Part shown: one piece after another, positions 49,821 to 58,623 of the stretch
How the letters are laid out: each line of letters begins with the position of its first letter
How positions within the stretch are numbered: position 1 is the stretch's first letter
Source of the DNA: JAFDVL01 sp043783625
Lineage (GTDB): Bacteria > Acidobacteriota > Blastocatellia > RBC074
Direction of reading: 5' to 3'
NCBI GenBank assembly: GCA_043783625.1
Contig: JAYVZE010000179.1
Location: forward strand, 1-64,000
Length of the DNA: 64,000 bases
Program-made: the position numbers and the translations under genes
The notes under the pieces: model-generated
What the model was told of the DNA's origin: nothing
Seen by the model: only the letters and a program-made list of their open reading frames with translations
The model's database searches: none

Positions 49821-50945
49821 CTAATTGACGTACTTCAAATCTGTTTCCAGTGTGTTTTGCTCATGCCATTCATCTAAGGCTTGCGCCCCGCGCCGCGTAA
49901 TCTGTGGCGTGTGGTCAACGTAGATCGAAAACGCCGTCAACGTGGAGTGACCGGATAGTTTCATAATCTCAGCAATCGGCATCCCTGAAGCTACCCAACG
50001 CGTAATGCAAACGTGTCTCAAATCGTGAAAATGAAGGTCAATTAAGCCAGCGGCTTTTAATGCAGAAGCCCAGGCATTTTTAAAATTGTCGTTAATCCCA
50101 AAGACCAAAACGTCAGGGTCATCGGGAGCAACCGCCCTGAGCTTTTCCAGTTCTGCAAGTAACCGTTTGGTGAGACCTACGCGGCGTTCCTTTGAGGTTT
50201 TGGAATTCATTGCCGTGACTGTGACGGACTTGTTTTCAAAATCCACGTCGCGCCATTTAAGCTTGATGATTTCACCACGCCTCATGGCTGTATCGAGCGC
50301 ACAAATAATGATCGGCTTCAAATGTGAACGTTGCCCTGTACACGCTGCCATCAATCCGGCTTCGTCGGTCATCGTTAAATGTCTATCCCGGCGTTTCTCA
50401 TCCGCTTTACTGATAAGCCCGGATGATTGCTCGAAAGGGGAAATTAGAAGCCAGCCTTGATGCTTGGCAAAGACGAACATTGACCGCATCGTTTCAAGTT
50501 CACGGTTGACGCTGGTAATACTGCGCTCAGTTCCGCGAATGGTTGGCGCCTTGAGCCTTGCCAATTTGAAGGCTTCCAAATCGGATGGTGTCAGGCTCTT
50601 GATTTTTCGATGCCCGAAGGATGCCTTGATGGTTTTGACGTAACCCAAAGGCGCACGCCAACTACGACGCCCGGCTACTTTGCGCTCTTGATGGTATTCG
50701 GCGGGTTTGATTTTCGCCTCGACGTATTTATCACAAAGATATTTGACTGTGAGTTTTTCGCCGTCCAACGGTTTCTGACCATAATCCTTTAATGTCCGTC
50801 GCAAATGATCCAATGCTTCAGATGCTTCGGTCTTCGTGTCCGCATTGCGAGTCAGGTTTTTGCGTTTTCCTTCAGGTGTGGTGAAGGTCAGGCGAGCAAT
50901 CCAACGCTTGCCTTGTTTGAAAACATATCCGGTACTTGCCTTCAT
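49821..50945 (-). CDS. Tyrosine-type site-specific integrase
   Basis: 374 residues from ATG 50945 (AAAGGA 9 bases upstream). An AP2-like arm-binding N-terminus (STGYVFKQGKRWIARLTF), a SAM-like core-binding domain, and a catalytic domain with TAMRRGEIIKLKW (Arg), HFHDLRHVCIT (HxxR), GHSTLTAFSIYVDH (His and Tyr nucleophile). It recombines the tRNA-Asn att site 185 bases away. Confidence 0.95.
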   Translation of the reverse strand: MKASTGYVFKQGKRWIARLTFTTPEGKRKNLTRNADTKTEASEALDHLRRTLKDYGQKPLDGEKLTVKYLCDKYVEAKIKPAEYHQERKVAGRRSWRAPLGYVKTIKASFGHRKIKSLTPSDLEAFKLARLKAPTIRGTERSITSVNRELETMRSMFVFAKHQGWLLISPFEQSSGLISKADEKRRDRHLTMTDEAGLMAACTGQRSHLKPIIICALDTAMRRGEIIKLKWRDVDFENKSVTVTAMNSKTSKERRVGLTKRLLAELEKLRAVAPDDPDVLVFGINDNFKNAWASALKAAGLIDLHFHDLRHVCITRWVASGMPIAEIMKLSGHSTLTAFSIYVDHTPQITRRGAQALDEWHEQNTLETDLKYVN

Positions 50946-51061
50946 TTCGGGAATCCTTTCAGTGTCAGTTAATTTTTGGAACAACACATTAAAACAACAC
51001 ATTCGACTGTAGCATAGGCAACTGTCAAAGTAGCAAAATGTAGCGGACGTAGAGACAGAAA

Positions 51062-51089
51062 AAGCCTGTAAGCAATAACTTACAGGCTT
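51062..51089. terminator. Hairpin near attR
   Basis: AAGCCTGTAAG and CTTACAGGCTT form an 11-bp stem with a 6-base loop between the integrase promoter region and attR. It insulates element and chromosome. Confidence 0.6.
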
Positions 51090-51130
51090 AAATGTTGCTG
51101 GATGTAGTTTGATTGTAACTGGCTAACCTA

Positions 51131-51180
51131 CGGCTGTTAACCGAAGGGTTGTAAGTTCGAATCTTACCTGAGGAGCCAAT
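51131..51180 (+). repeat. attR, 50-bp direct repeat
   Basis: Identical to the 3' portion of tRNA-Asn at 40635-40684; lacks the acceptor 5' strand and D-arm, so not a functional tRNA. Confidence 0.9.
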
Positions 51181-51297
51181 TAATTCAATAGTTTACGGCA
51201 TCGAAAAGATGCCGTTTTCTTTTGAGGGACGCTACACTGCCTGATCGTCGCTGAAAAACTTCATCTTTGCTTTGCCAACCACTGATGCCGAATTGGA

Positions 51298-52893
51298 TCA
51301 TTTAGCCTCCGTTTTTCCGAACCACGAATCCCAGTACATTTTCGCGCCCATTTTGATGAGCTTCCAGGTTTTTGACCATTGAATCTCACCGCCTTCACCG
51401 TAGATAATTTTCTTCAATAATTGATCGCGCAAATATTTTCCTTCGCGCTTGAGCATGAATTCTTTGGCAAATGGTTTGGCGACATCAAAGAAGCTGAAAT
51501 TCGGATCCATCACGATGCCGATGCCTTCCAGCGTCATCAAGGCGCGAATAATGTAGGTGAAATTCGGCGGGAGGCGAAAAGGATATTTGTACATCACTTC
51601 TGCCATCTCATACGTCAATTCCTTGAAGCGAATTTCTCCCAGTTTTAAGTTGAAATAATTCTTAAATAAGTCAGCAATGACGGGACGCATTTCTTCAACA
51701 TCAACATCAGCGGGCAGGAATTCAAGATTGATTAAATCCTGCACCAAGCCGTTCACGTCTTTTTCTACGAGGTGAAAAAACGCATCAATCATCTTGGTTT
51801 GCAGCTCGTTCGGAATGCGTCCGACCATCCCGAAATCGAAGAATGCAAGGCGTCCGTCAGGCATCACGCGAATATTTCCCGGATGCGGATCAGCGTGGAA
51901 AAAACCGTCTTCCAGTAATTGCTTGAGATAGGTTTTGGACATCAGCTTGATGACTTCCTGCGGAGCGATTCCACGCGCTCGCAATTCGTCTAATTCCAAA
52001 ACTTTAGTGCCGTGAATAAATTCCATGGTGAGCACTCGTGAAGACGAATGCGACCAGTAAATTTGCGGGACATGAATGAAATTCCATCCCTTAAAATTCT
52101 GCCGGAAGACTTCGGAATTTTGCGCTTCCTGACAATAATCCAACTCTTCAAAAATCACGGCGGCAAACTCTCCAATCGTCCCTTTCCAGTCAATGCCGCG
52201 CGTCAGATTCGGATAGCGATTCATGAAGTCGGCAATGCGTCGCAGCACAGCTAAATCAAGGTTGACGACTCCGGCCAGGTTCGGACGTTGGACTTTGATG
52301 GCGACTTCCGCGCCTGAATGCAAGCGTCCCTGATAAACCTGTCCCAGCGAAGCCGCCGCAATCGGTTCAGGATCAATCGAAGCGAATAACTTGTTAATCG
52401 GATAACCCAATTCGCGTTCGATAATTTCCATCGCTACTTCGTTGGGGAAGCGCGGCACGTTGTCTTGTAATTTGCTTAGCTCCTTGACATAGACCAGTGG
52501 GAGCAGGTCAGCACGCGTGCCGACAGCCTGTCCGATTTTGATAAAGGTCGGACCGAGTTTCAGCAATTGACGATGGAGCCATTCGGCTTGCCATTGCAAA
52601 TGTTTTTCTTCGGATTCGCTCTTTTTTCCGATGAACCAGCCACGATGATAGGCGTAAAGAAAAAGGTGATAGAGCGCAAATGTCCACGCAATTTGGGCAG
52701 CTCTCCAGCGTTCATGCCAGCCACCGATTTCCAGATTTGGATCGTACGTCGCTGGCGGTTCAGGAGGCGTGTAAGGCGATAAAGCATTCACTTCCAGTGA
52801 TTCTTCAGGAGCCGCAGCAACCGGAACTAAATCAATGACTTGATTATTTCTGGATGATGGGAGTTCCGCGATTTCGTACCTTGCAATAGTCAT
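51298..52893 (-). CDS. ABC1/AarF/UbiB-family atypical kinase
   Basis: 531 residues from ATG 52893 (GAGG 9 bases upstream). Family motifs: KLGPTFIKIGQAVGTRADLLP (KxGQ), AAASLGQVYQGRLHSGAEVAIKVQRP (Ala-rich loop and Lys), EELDYCQEAQN, DGFFHADPHPGNI and FFDFGMVG. These proteins support quinone or isoprenoid-lipid handling. A single weak hydrophobic segment near residue 85. No ubi gene is nearby, so the lipid is unknown. Confidence 0.9.
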   Translation of the reverse strand: MTIARYEIAELPSSRNNQVIDLVPVAAAPEESLEVNALSPYTPPEPPATYDPNLEIGGWHERWRAAQIAWTFALYHLFLYAYHRGWFIGKKSESEEKHLQWQAEWLHRQLLKLGPTFIKIGQAVGTRADLLPLVYVKELSKLQDNVPRFPNEVAMEIIERELGYPINKLFASIDPEPIAAASLGQVYQGRLHSGAEVAIKVQRPNLAGVVNLDLAVLRRIADFMNRYPNLTRGIDWKGTIGEFAAVIFEELDYCQEAQNSEVFRQNFKGWNFIHVPQIYWSHSSSRVLTMEFIHGTKVLELDELRARGIAPQEVIKLMSKTYLKQLLEDGFFHADPHPGNIRVMPDGRLAFFDFGMVGRIPNELQTKMIDAFFHLVEKDVNGLVQDLINLEFLPADVDVEEMRPVIADLFKNYFNLKLGEIRFKELTYEMAEVMYKYPFRLPPNFTYIIRALMTLEGIGIVMDPNFSFFDVAKPFAKEFMLKREGKYLRDQLLKKIIYGEGGEIQWSKTWKLIKMGAKMYWDSWFGKTEAK

Positions 52894-52930
52894 ATCAAAC
52901 GCCTCGAAAAACATTCAATGCGTAACTAAC

Positions 52931-53005
52931 TGGTGCACCAGCATCTTGCTGGCATTTGGTGGGAATACCCACCGTAAAACCTCGCCAGCAAGATGCTGGC
53001 GTACC
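52931..53005. repeat. REP-like palindromic pair, copy 2
   Basis: CACCAGCATCTTGCTGGC and GCCAGCAAGATGCTGGCG face each other around a 38-base centre; same ends as the element at 16815-16878. Confidence 0.75.
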
Positions 53006-53018
53006 AAAACTATACGCC

Positions 53019-53972
53019 TCAGACGTAGGTAAAGTTGCGACTCGCCACCGTCGTCGCAAAATATTCGACGGTCGTGTCACGATCTTTGCCGATTTGCGTT
53101 TTCAATTCTTCCAGTCCTGAGAATTTTCTTTCGCCTCGTAGTCGGTGCAAAAAACGAATCCGAATGGTTTTGCCGTACAACGAATTTTCAAAGTCAATGA
53201 CATGCGTCTCGACCTTAGATTCAAGATCAAGTCCGATGGTTGGACGCTTGCCGACATTCGTCACACTGCGATGCCAGACGCCATCAATCAGGGCGAGTGT
53301 GACGTAGACTCCGTCCGCAGGCAGGACGCGATTTTGTACCGCCAGATTCGCTGTTGGAAAAGAAATCGTGCGACCCAGCTTACGTCCTTCGATGACAATT
53401 CCTTCAATGCCGTAAGCGCGTCCCAGCATTCGACGGGCTAAATTGACGCGCCCGGATTTCAAGAGATGGCGAACGGAAGTCGAACTGATGCGATGGTTAT
53501 GCAACCTGATTTCCGGCACTTCGGAGGCGAGAAATCCATGTCGTTCGGCTTCAACTTTGAGTAATTCAATATTGCCGCGCCGATCCTTGCCAAAGGCGAA
53601 ACCTTTGCCTAAATGAACTTCCTGCGCACCTAAAGTTTGCACCATAAACCGTTCAATAAATTCTTCCGCCGAAAGTGCAGCGAGTTCACGGCTGAATGGC
53701 ACGACGAGAACTTGTTGCATGCCGAGCTGCTTTAATCCTTCCATTTTCTGCGCAAACGTTTGTAACAGGGGCGGTGCAGATTCGGGTCTTAAAACCTGAC
53801 GTGGATGCGGATCAAAAGTAATTAAAGTGGGCGTGGCTCCAGTTAAGAAAGCCCGTTCGACGACGGTTTTGACAATCGCCTGATGGCCCAGATGCAAGCC
53901 GTCAAAGACTCCGATGGTGAGAACAGAAGGGCGTTTGAGGTCAGGATTTTGGAGATCGTGAATAATATTCAT
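53019..53972 (-). CDS. ribF: Bifunctional riboflavin kinase/FAD synthetase
   Basis: 317 residues from ATG 53972. The N-terminal nucleotidyltransferase domain has LTIGVFDGLHLGHQAI (GxxxxHxxH) and ISSTSVR at about 168. The C-terminal kinase domain has GRTISFPTANL and GVYVTLALIDG. It makes FMN then FAD from riboflavin. The interdomain segment and length are normal. Confidence 0.95.
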   Translation of the reverse strand: MNIIHDLQNPDLKRPSVLTIGVFDGLHLGHQAIVKTVVERAFLTGATPTLITFDPHPRQVLRPESAPPLLQTFAQKMEGLKQLGMQQVLVVPFSRELAALSAEEFIERFMVQTLGAQEVHLGKGFAFGKDRRGNIELLKVEAERHGFLASEVPEIRLHNHRISSTSVRHLLKSGRVNLARRMLGRAYGIEGIVIEGRKLGRTISFPTANLAVQNRVLPADGVYVTLALIDGVWHRSVTNVGKRPTIGLDLESKVETHVIDFENSLYGKTIRIRFLHRLRGERKFSGLEELKTQIGKDRDTTVEYFATTVASRNFTYV

Positions 53973-53983
53973 AGTAGCAGTTC

Positions 53984-54061
53984 GCAGCAAGAAAGTTCGC
54001 AGTTCGCAGCGAAGAAAGTTCGCAGGAAAACTGCGAACTGCGAACTAAATACTGCGAACTT
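53984..54061. repeat. Fold-back made of GTTCGCA-type units
   Basis: Left arm has three or four GTTCGCAG units, right arm their complements CTGCGAAC. Same architecture as the Y RNA spacers but a different unit. Confidence 0.7.
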
Positions 54062-54066
54062 TCTGA

Positions 54067-54840
54067 TTATAATTCAATCGTTAATTGATCGTAAGCTAGT
54101 TCGACGTTTGAGGGTAATTGACTGGCGACTTCAGAATGTTTGAAATCGTGGCTGATATGCGTGAGCAGCGTCCGGTGCGGCGACAGGAATTTGATGTATT
54201 CAAGCGATTGTTCCAGATGCAAATGTGTCGGATGCGGTTTATGGCGCAGCGCGTCGAGGATCAATAAATCCAAACCTTTGAGAGCTTCCAACGCTTCATC
54301 GGAAATAAGATTGCAATCCGTCACGAAGGCAAAAGTTTGCTTTCCATCACTGATGCGAAAAGCGGTGACTTCACCTTTGCCGTGAACGACAGGAATTGGT
54401 GTCACGCTCAGCCCGCAGATTTCCAGCGCTTCATAATTATTTAGAATCAACGGATTGATTTGCGGGAGTCCGCCGCCGACGTGCTTCGCCTCAAAGATGT
54501 AATAAAATACCCGTCGAATTTGGTTCCAGGTGCTTTCGCTGGCGTGAACGTTAATGGCTCCGTGCTTGAAATTGATAGGGCGAATGTCATCCAATCCGAA
54601 GACATGATCTGCATGACAATGCGTAACGAGTAGGGCATCCAGCTTCGTCAATTTGGCACGCAAAGCCTGCTGGCGAAAATCCGTCGAAATATCAATGACT
54701 ACGATTTGATTTTCATGTTCGATCATTAATCCGGTACGCAAACGATTGTCACGTGGATCAGTGGAGGTACACGTTTCACAAACGCACCCGATCATCGGGA
54801 CGCCAACGGATGTTCCTGTGCCGAGAAAAGTTAATCGCAT
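54067..54840 (-). CDS. MBL-fold metallohydrolase (PhnP-like)
   Basis: 257 residues. The metal motif THCHADHVFGLDDIR (HxHxDH), VTDCNLI (Asp bridge), and TLLTHISHDFKHSE (His). MIGCVCETCTSTDPRDNR near the N-terminus matches the structural zinc ribbon of the PhnP/phosphodiesterase group. It is inferred to hydrolyse a cyclic phosphate or similar diester; no phn genes are near. Confidence 0.88.
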   Translation of the reverse strand: MRLTFLGTGTSVGVPMIGCVCETCTSTDPRDNRLRTGLMIEHENQIVVIDISTDFRQQALRAKLTKLDALLVTHCHADHVFGLDDIRPINFKHGAINVHASESTWNQIRRVFYYIFEAKHVGGGLPQINPLILNNYEALEICGLSVTPIPVVHGKGEVTAFRISDGKQTFAFVTDCNLISDEALEALKGLDLLILDALRHKPHPTHLHLEQSLEYIKFLSPHRTLLTHISHDFKHSEVASQLPSNVELAYDQLTIEL

Positions 54841-54842
54841 AA

Positions 54843-54942
54843 CGGGTTAGTGCTGAGAAGAAAGTGCTGAGTGCTGAGAAATCAAGTATCAGGTATTTTC
54901 TTAAAACTCAGCACTCAGTACTTTTTTCTCAGCACTTCTAAA
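54843..54942. repeat. Fold-back made of GTGCTGA-type units
   Basis: Left arm GTGCTGAG repeated with variation, right arm CTCAGCAC likewise. Another member of the degenerate-unit hairpin class. Confidence 0.7.
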
Positions 54943-55434
54943 TTATTTTCCTCGTAGCGAAACGAACTGCATTTGCAAATCACGCAGTAGCGTTGAGAAA
55001 AATTCTTCTTCCTGTGGATTCAGATTCCCCTGCGTTTTTTCACTCAAAATCATGAGCAACCCGATGCCTTGTTGCGCGGCAGGCAAATTGACTTCGGCTT
55101 TGCCCGTCGCGGGATGCTCCATTAATCCCAGATGAATGAACGCCAGCGAAGTTGCCAGGCTGTAAATCAGCTCCATAAATGGGGTCATTTCCGGTTCTTC
55201 GCCGTCATCCGCGAAATCTGCGACAGGTTCCATGACTGGCTCCGGCGCAAGCTGGGCAGCGGAACTGGTCGAGAAAATTTCTTCCTGACGAATAGGCGCA
55301 GGTTCTGCCACAGGTGGCGGAGTTGCTGCGACTGGTTCCGGTTCGGGTTCTGGCAGGTTGTCGCGCATTGATCCATCTGGATTAAACAGGCGGCGGTCAG
55401 TGACTTTTAATTCAATATCTTGTTCTTGAGACAT
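54943..55434 (-). CDS. DUF1844 domain protein
   Basis: 163 residues. A Pro/Glu-rich linker (30-85) precedes the DUF1844 helices TPFMELIYSLATSLAFIHLGL and GLLMILSEKTQGNLNPQEEEF. A cytoplasmic protein common in Acidobacteria and delta-type proteobacteria; function unknown. Confidence 0.85.
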   Translation of the reverse strand: MSQEQDIELKVTDRRLFNPDGSMRDNLPEPEPEPVAATPPPVAEPAPIRQEEIFSTSSAAQLAPEPVMEPVADFADDGEEPEMTPFMELIYSLATSLAFIHLGLMEHPATGKAEVNLPAAQQGIGLLMILSEKTQGNLNPQEEEFFSTLLRDLQMQFVSLRGK

Positions 55435-55547
55435 AACGAGGGTAAATTGCTCCTTGGTTTTGGGTGAAAATCAAAGAAGTATCTTACCACAATTGCGCAG
55501 AGATTTTGCGTCCACCAAAGCCGAAGATTCGTTAGTTGGTCTTGCTT

Positions 55548-56621
55548 ATGCTCATTCTTGGCATCGAAACTTCGTGTGATGAAACGGCGGCGGCTGTCAT
55601 TGAAAACGGTAATCTCGTCAAATCGAATGTAATTCATTCGCAAATTTCTACGCATCAAAAATTCGGCGGCGTCGTTCCCGAAGTGGCTTCGCGCGAACAT
55701 CTCGACAAAATCAGTTCGGTCGTTAATGAAGCTCTCACGCGGGCGGCACTGACTCCGCAGAACATTGACGGTATCGCAGTCACACAGGGGCCGGGGTTGA
55801 TTGGTTCGTTGTTGGTCGGGATCAATTACGCGAAGGGAATGGCGTTCGCTACGAAAAAGCCAATCGTCGGAATCAATCACATCGAAGGGCATGTTTATTC
55901 GACGGCGTTTGAATTTCCGGCACCGGAATATCCGGCTCTGGCGTTGGTCGTTTCCGGCGGACATACGAATATATTTTTGATTCCTGAGCCGGAGAAATAC
56001 AAATTAGTTGGCAGGACGCGCGACGATGCGGCGGGCGAGGCTTTTGATAAAGTTTCGAAATTGCTGGGACTCGGTTATCCGGGCGGCCCTGTCGTAGATC
56101 GTCTGGCGAAACTTGGCAACAAACGCGCCATTAATTTTCCCGTGGCAGAAATTAAGGAACAGAAATTCGATCTTTCGTTCAGCGGATTGAAAACGGCGGT
56201 GCTGCGATATGTGAAGGAAAATAATGTTCAGAGTTCAAGCTTCAGCTTGCCTCCTGCGCAGGAGATTCTTGATATTTGTGCGAGCTTTCAATACGCCGTC
56301 GTACGCGCACTGATCCGCAGCCTGCGCCGCGCTGCGCAGGAACATCCGGTGAAGACTCTGATTTTAGCAGGCGGTGTCGCGTGCAATTCAGAACTCCGCG
56401 TAGCCTTTCAGCAGCTCGCCGATGAACTAAAAATCCCCGCGCATATTCCTTCGCCAGTTTACACGTCGGATAACGCCGCGATGATCGCGGCGGCGGGCTA
56501 TCCAAAATTGCTGCGCGGAGAAAATGCAGGATGGGAAATGAGCGCGGATGTGACTTTGCGATTGCCGAATGTTGATGTTGAGGTTTTGGAGCCGGGGAAG
56601 AAGAAGCGGTATCGGTGGTAG
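55548..56621 (+). CDS. tsaD: tRNA N6-adenosine threonylcarbamoyltransferase
   Basis: 357 residues from ATG 55548 (a TTG at 55536 is possible). ILGIETSCDETAAAV, NHIEGHVYST (iron ligands), VVSGGHTNIFLI, DAAGEAFDKVSKLLGLGYPGG and LAGGVACNSELR are diagnostic. It installs t6A37 in ANN-decoding tRNAs, including the tRNA-Asn in this window. Full length. Confidence 0.96.
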   Translation: MLILGIETSCDETAAAVIENGNLVKSNVIHSQISTHQKFGGVVPEVASREHLDKISSVVNEALTRAALTPQNIDGIAVTQGPGLIGSLLVGINYAKGMAFATKKPIVGINHIEGHVYSTAFEFPAPEYPALALVVSGGHTNIFLIPEPEKYKLVGRTRDDAAGEAFDKVSKLLGLGYPGGPVVDRLAKLGNKRAINFPVAEIKEQKFDLSFSGLKTAVLRYVKENNVQSSSFSLPPAQEILDICASFQYAVVRALIRSLRRAAQEHPVKTLILAGGVACNSELRVAFQQLADELKIPAHIPSPVYTSDNAAMIAAAGYPKLLRGENAGWEMSADVTLRLPNVDVEVLEPGKKKRYRW

Positions 56622-56636
56622 GATGTATTTTTTCTA

Positions 56637-56802
56637 TTAGCCCAGCCCATTTATGGCTGGGGAAAAGTTGTAGAAAGCACCATCAGCCCGATTTATCGGG
56701 CTTCTCTGGTGCTTTAGCTGAAGCTGATTGCAAGCCCGGTGAACCGGGCTAAGAGAACTATTTCGCATCTGACCCAGCCGTAAACGGGCTGGGCTAATAG
56801 AA
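56637..56802. repeat. 166-bp fold-back repeat
   Basis: TAGCCCAGCCCATTTATGGCTGGG at the left (56639-56662) pairs with CCCAGCC...GGGCTGGGCTA at the right, and inner GCACCA/TGGTGC and GCCCGATTTATCGGGC form additional helices. Non-coding. Confidence 0.75.
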
Positions 56803-56842
56803 AAAATGACGCATCTATTTCTCATCAATTCAGGAATAAGCA

Positions 56843-57319
56843 ATGTCAAAGAAGAAAAATAAATTAGCTACGCCAGCATCCCCTGAAGACGAAAAAGTCT
56901 TTGCAAATATTGAGGAATATGGCTGCCATGTTGTGAACATACTCGAAGGTAGAAATAATCCTCCGTTCGCTTTTTCGATTGGGCTTTATCATCGTTTTCA
57001 GCATCCCGAAATATTGATCGTTGGTCTAAAGCCTGACTTGATGCACAGCATGATTAATTGGATGCGAGACGAAATTTCCGAAGGGAAAAGATTCGAACCT
57101 GAGCAAATGTAGGAAGGTTTTCTCGAAGGTTTCGAGGTGACTTTTAGGAAAGTTGTGGTCACGCATTATCAGGACTATCTTGGATATGCGAACTGGTTTT
57201 ATCAGAGCTACGATTACCCCGTACTTCAATGTATTTATCCGACTACCAAAGGATATTTTCCATGGGACAAAAAATATCCGAAAGACTTGATTGATTGGCA
57301 GAGATTTTTGAATAAGTGA
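56843..57319 (+). pseudogene. DUF4262 protein interrupted by an in-frame TAG
   Basis: The first half (ATG 56843) reads to residue 89 with YGCHVVNILEGRNNPPFAFS and SIGLYHRFQHPEILIVGL, typical of DUF4262. A TAG at 57110-57112 stops it. The same frame continues EGFLEGFEVTFRKVVVTHYQ to YPKDLIDWQRFLNK and TGA at 57317. One base change explains it. Confidence 0.85.
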
Positions 57320-57334
57320 AGTGCCAATAATTTG

Positions 57335-57535
57335 AAAAATTGTCGCCAACGGCGACCAACAAGATAGCCTATGGTGCAGGCGTTGCGCCGAAACCATAGG
57401 TTCGTGATGACGATTGAACCCGTCGCTGAAGGCGACGAACAGTGAATGGTGTACGTCGCCTTCAGCGGCGGAAAATGTGGCTGGCGTACCCGGCGATTCT
57501 CGCCGGGCTATAATGTTGGTCGCCGTTGGCGACAG
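57335..57535. repeat. 200-bp fold-back repeat (TCGCCAACGGCGA-ended)
   Basis: Ends TCGCCAACGGCGACCAACA and TGTTGGTCGCCGTTGGCGA are complementary (57341-57533). Inside, GTCGCTGAAGGCGACG and CGTCGCCTTCAGCGGC pair, and CCTATGG/CCATAGG too. MITE-like. Confidence 0.8.
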
Positions 57536-57610
57536 AAACACCGATTCGTTAATGTGGGAACATAATGCAAAAACGCAAACTGGAAAGTTTGCGCTACAAA
57601 GGAAAAACTA

Positions 57611-58405
57611 ATGCAATTACCTGATGGATCAAACAAAAATATTCTCGAATTATTCAAACTCGATGGACGCAAAGCCCTGATTACAGGCGGTGCGAAGGGC
57701 TTAGGGCGGGTGATGGCGCAGGCTTTTTCGGAAGCTGGAGCCGAAGTCGCCATTGCCAGCCGGAATCTTGCGGATTGCGAAAAGGCGGCGGCGGAAATTT
57801 CGGCTTCGACGGGAAATAAAGTTTTTGCGGCGGCGTTGGACGCTACCAGTGAAGCCGATGTCATCAAGCTCAAGGAAAATCTGGATAAGCATTTTGGCGC
57901 GATTGACATTCTTATCAACAATGCCGGAATCAATATTCGCGGCAACATTCAGGATTTATCGAAGGAAGATTTTGAGTCCGTGATGGCGACAAATGTGACG
58001 GGGCCGTTTTTGGTTTCCAGAGCGTTCGGCCCTGCAATGTGCGAACGCGGATGGGGACGCGTCATCAATCTCGGTTCGATTATGTCGGTAATTTCGATGG
58101 CGGGGCGGACGCCGTACGCTTCCTCGAAAGCGGCAGTATTGGGTTTCACACGGACGCTGGCTTTGGAATGGGCGGCGAACGGCGTGACAGTCAACGCGAT
58201 TTGTCCGGGGCCTTTTGCGACGGAAATGAATTTGCCGTTGCTGAATGATCCTGAAAAATACCAGGCATTTCTCAAAAGTATTCCCGTCGGACGCTGGGGG
58301 CATCTGCACGAAATTGCGGGGCCGGCTTTGTTTTTGGCATCGGATGCGGCGGGATTCGTGACGGGAAGTTCGCTGTTGGTGGATGGCGGATGGACGGCGT
58401 GGTAA
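57611..58405 (+). CDS. SDR-family oxidoreductase (gluconate 5-dehydrogenase/KduD-like)
   Basis: 264 residues. Classical SDR: TGGAKGLGRVMA (cofactor loop), NNAGIN, Ser and YASSKAA (catalytic Tyr-Lys), VNAICPGPFATEM and a C-terminal GSSLLVDGGWTAW. This matches sugar-acid dehydrogenases IdnO/KduD. With the PfkB kinase elsewhere in the window, a role in ketogluconate use is possible but not shown. Confidence 0.85.
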   Translation: MQLPDGSNKNILELFKLDGRKALITGGAKGLGRVMAQAFSEAGAEVAIASRNLADCEKAAAEISASTGNKVFAAALDATSEADVIKLKENLDKHFGAIDILINNAGINIRGNIQDLSKEDFESVMATNVTGPFLVSRAFGPAMCERGWGRVINLGSIMSVISMAGRTPYASSKAAVLGFTRTLALEWAANGVTVNAICPGPFATEMNLPLLNDPEKYQAFLKSIPVGRWGHLHEIAGPALFLASDAAGFVTGSSLLVDGGWTAW

Positions 58406-58414
58406 AAGGTTTTT

Positions 58415-58491
58415 CGTGGTCGGTGGTCAGTGATCGGGGGTCGGTAGCAGGCATCTCTGCCGACCCCCGACCACTGACCACCGACCACCAT
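58415..58491. repeat. Fold-back made of GGTCGGT-type units
   Basis: GTGGTCGGTGGTCAGTG at the left and CACTGACCACCGACCAC at the right; loop near AGGCATCTCTGCC. A terminator role is possible for the SDR gene. Confidence 0.75.
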
Positions 58492-58623
58492 TAATAAATG
58501 CCGCTTGAATCCTCAGTGGCGCGTTGTTACTATACGAATGTCTTCGTACGATGAGTGCGATTTCCCCCTGCTCGTTTCCAGTTTTCAAGGCTCGAAAAGC
58601 CTTTCACCAATGAAGGAGTAATA

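Noticed and set aside
51131..51180. Second tRNA-Asn gene
   Set aside because: It lacks the 5' acceptor strand and D-arm and is just the attR copy of the 3' half.
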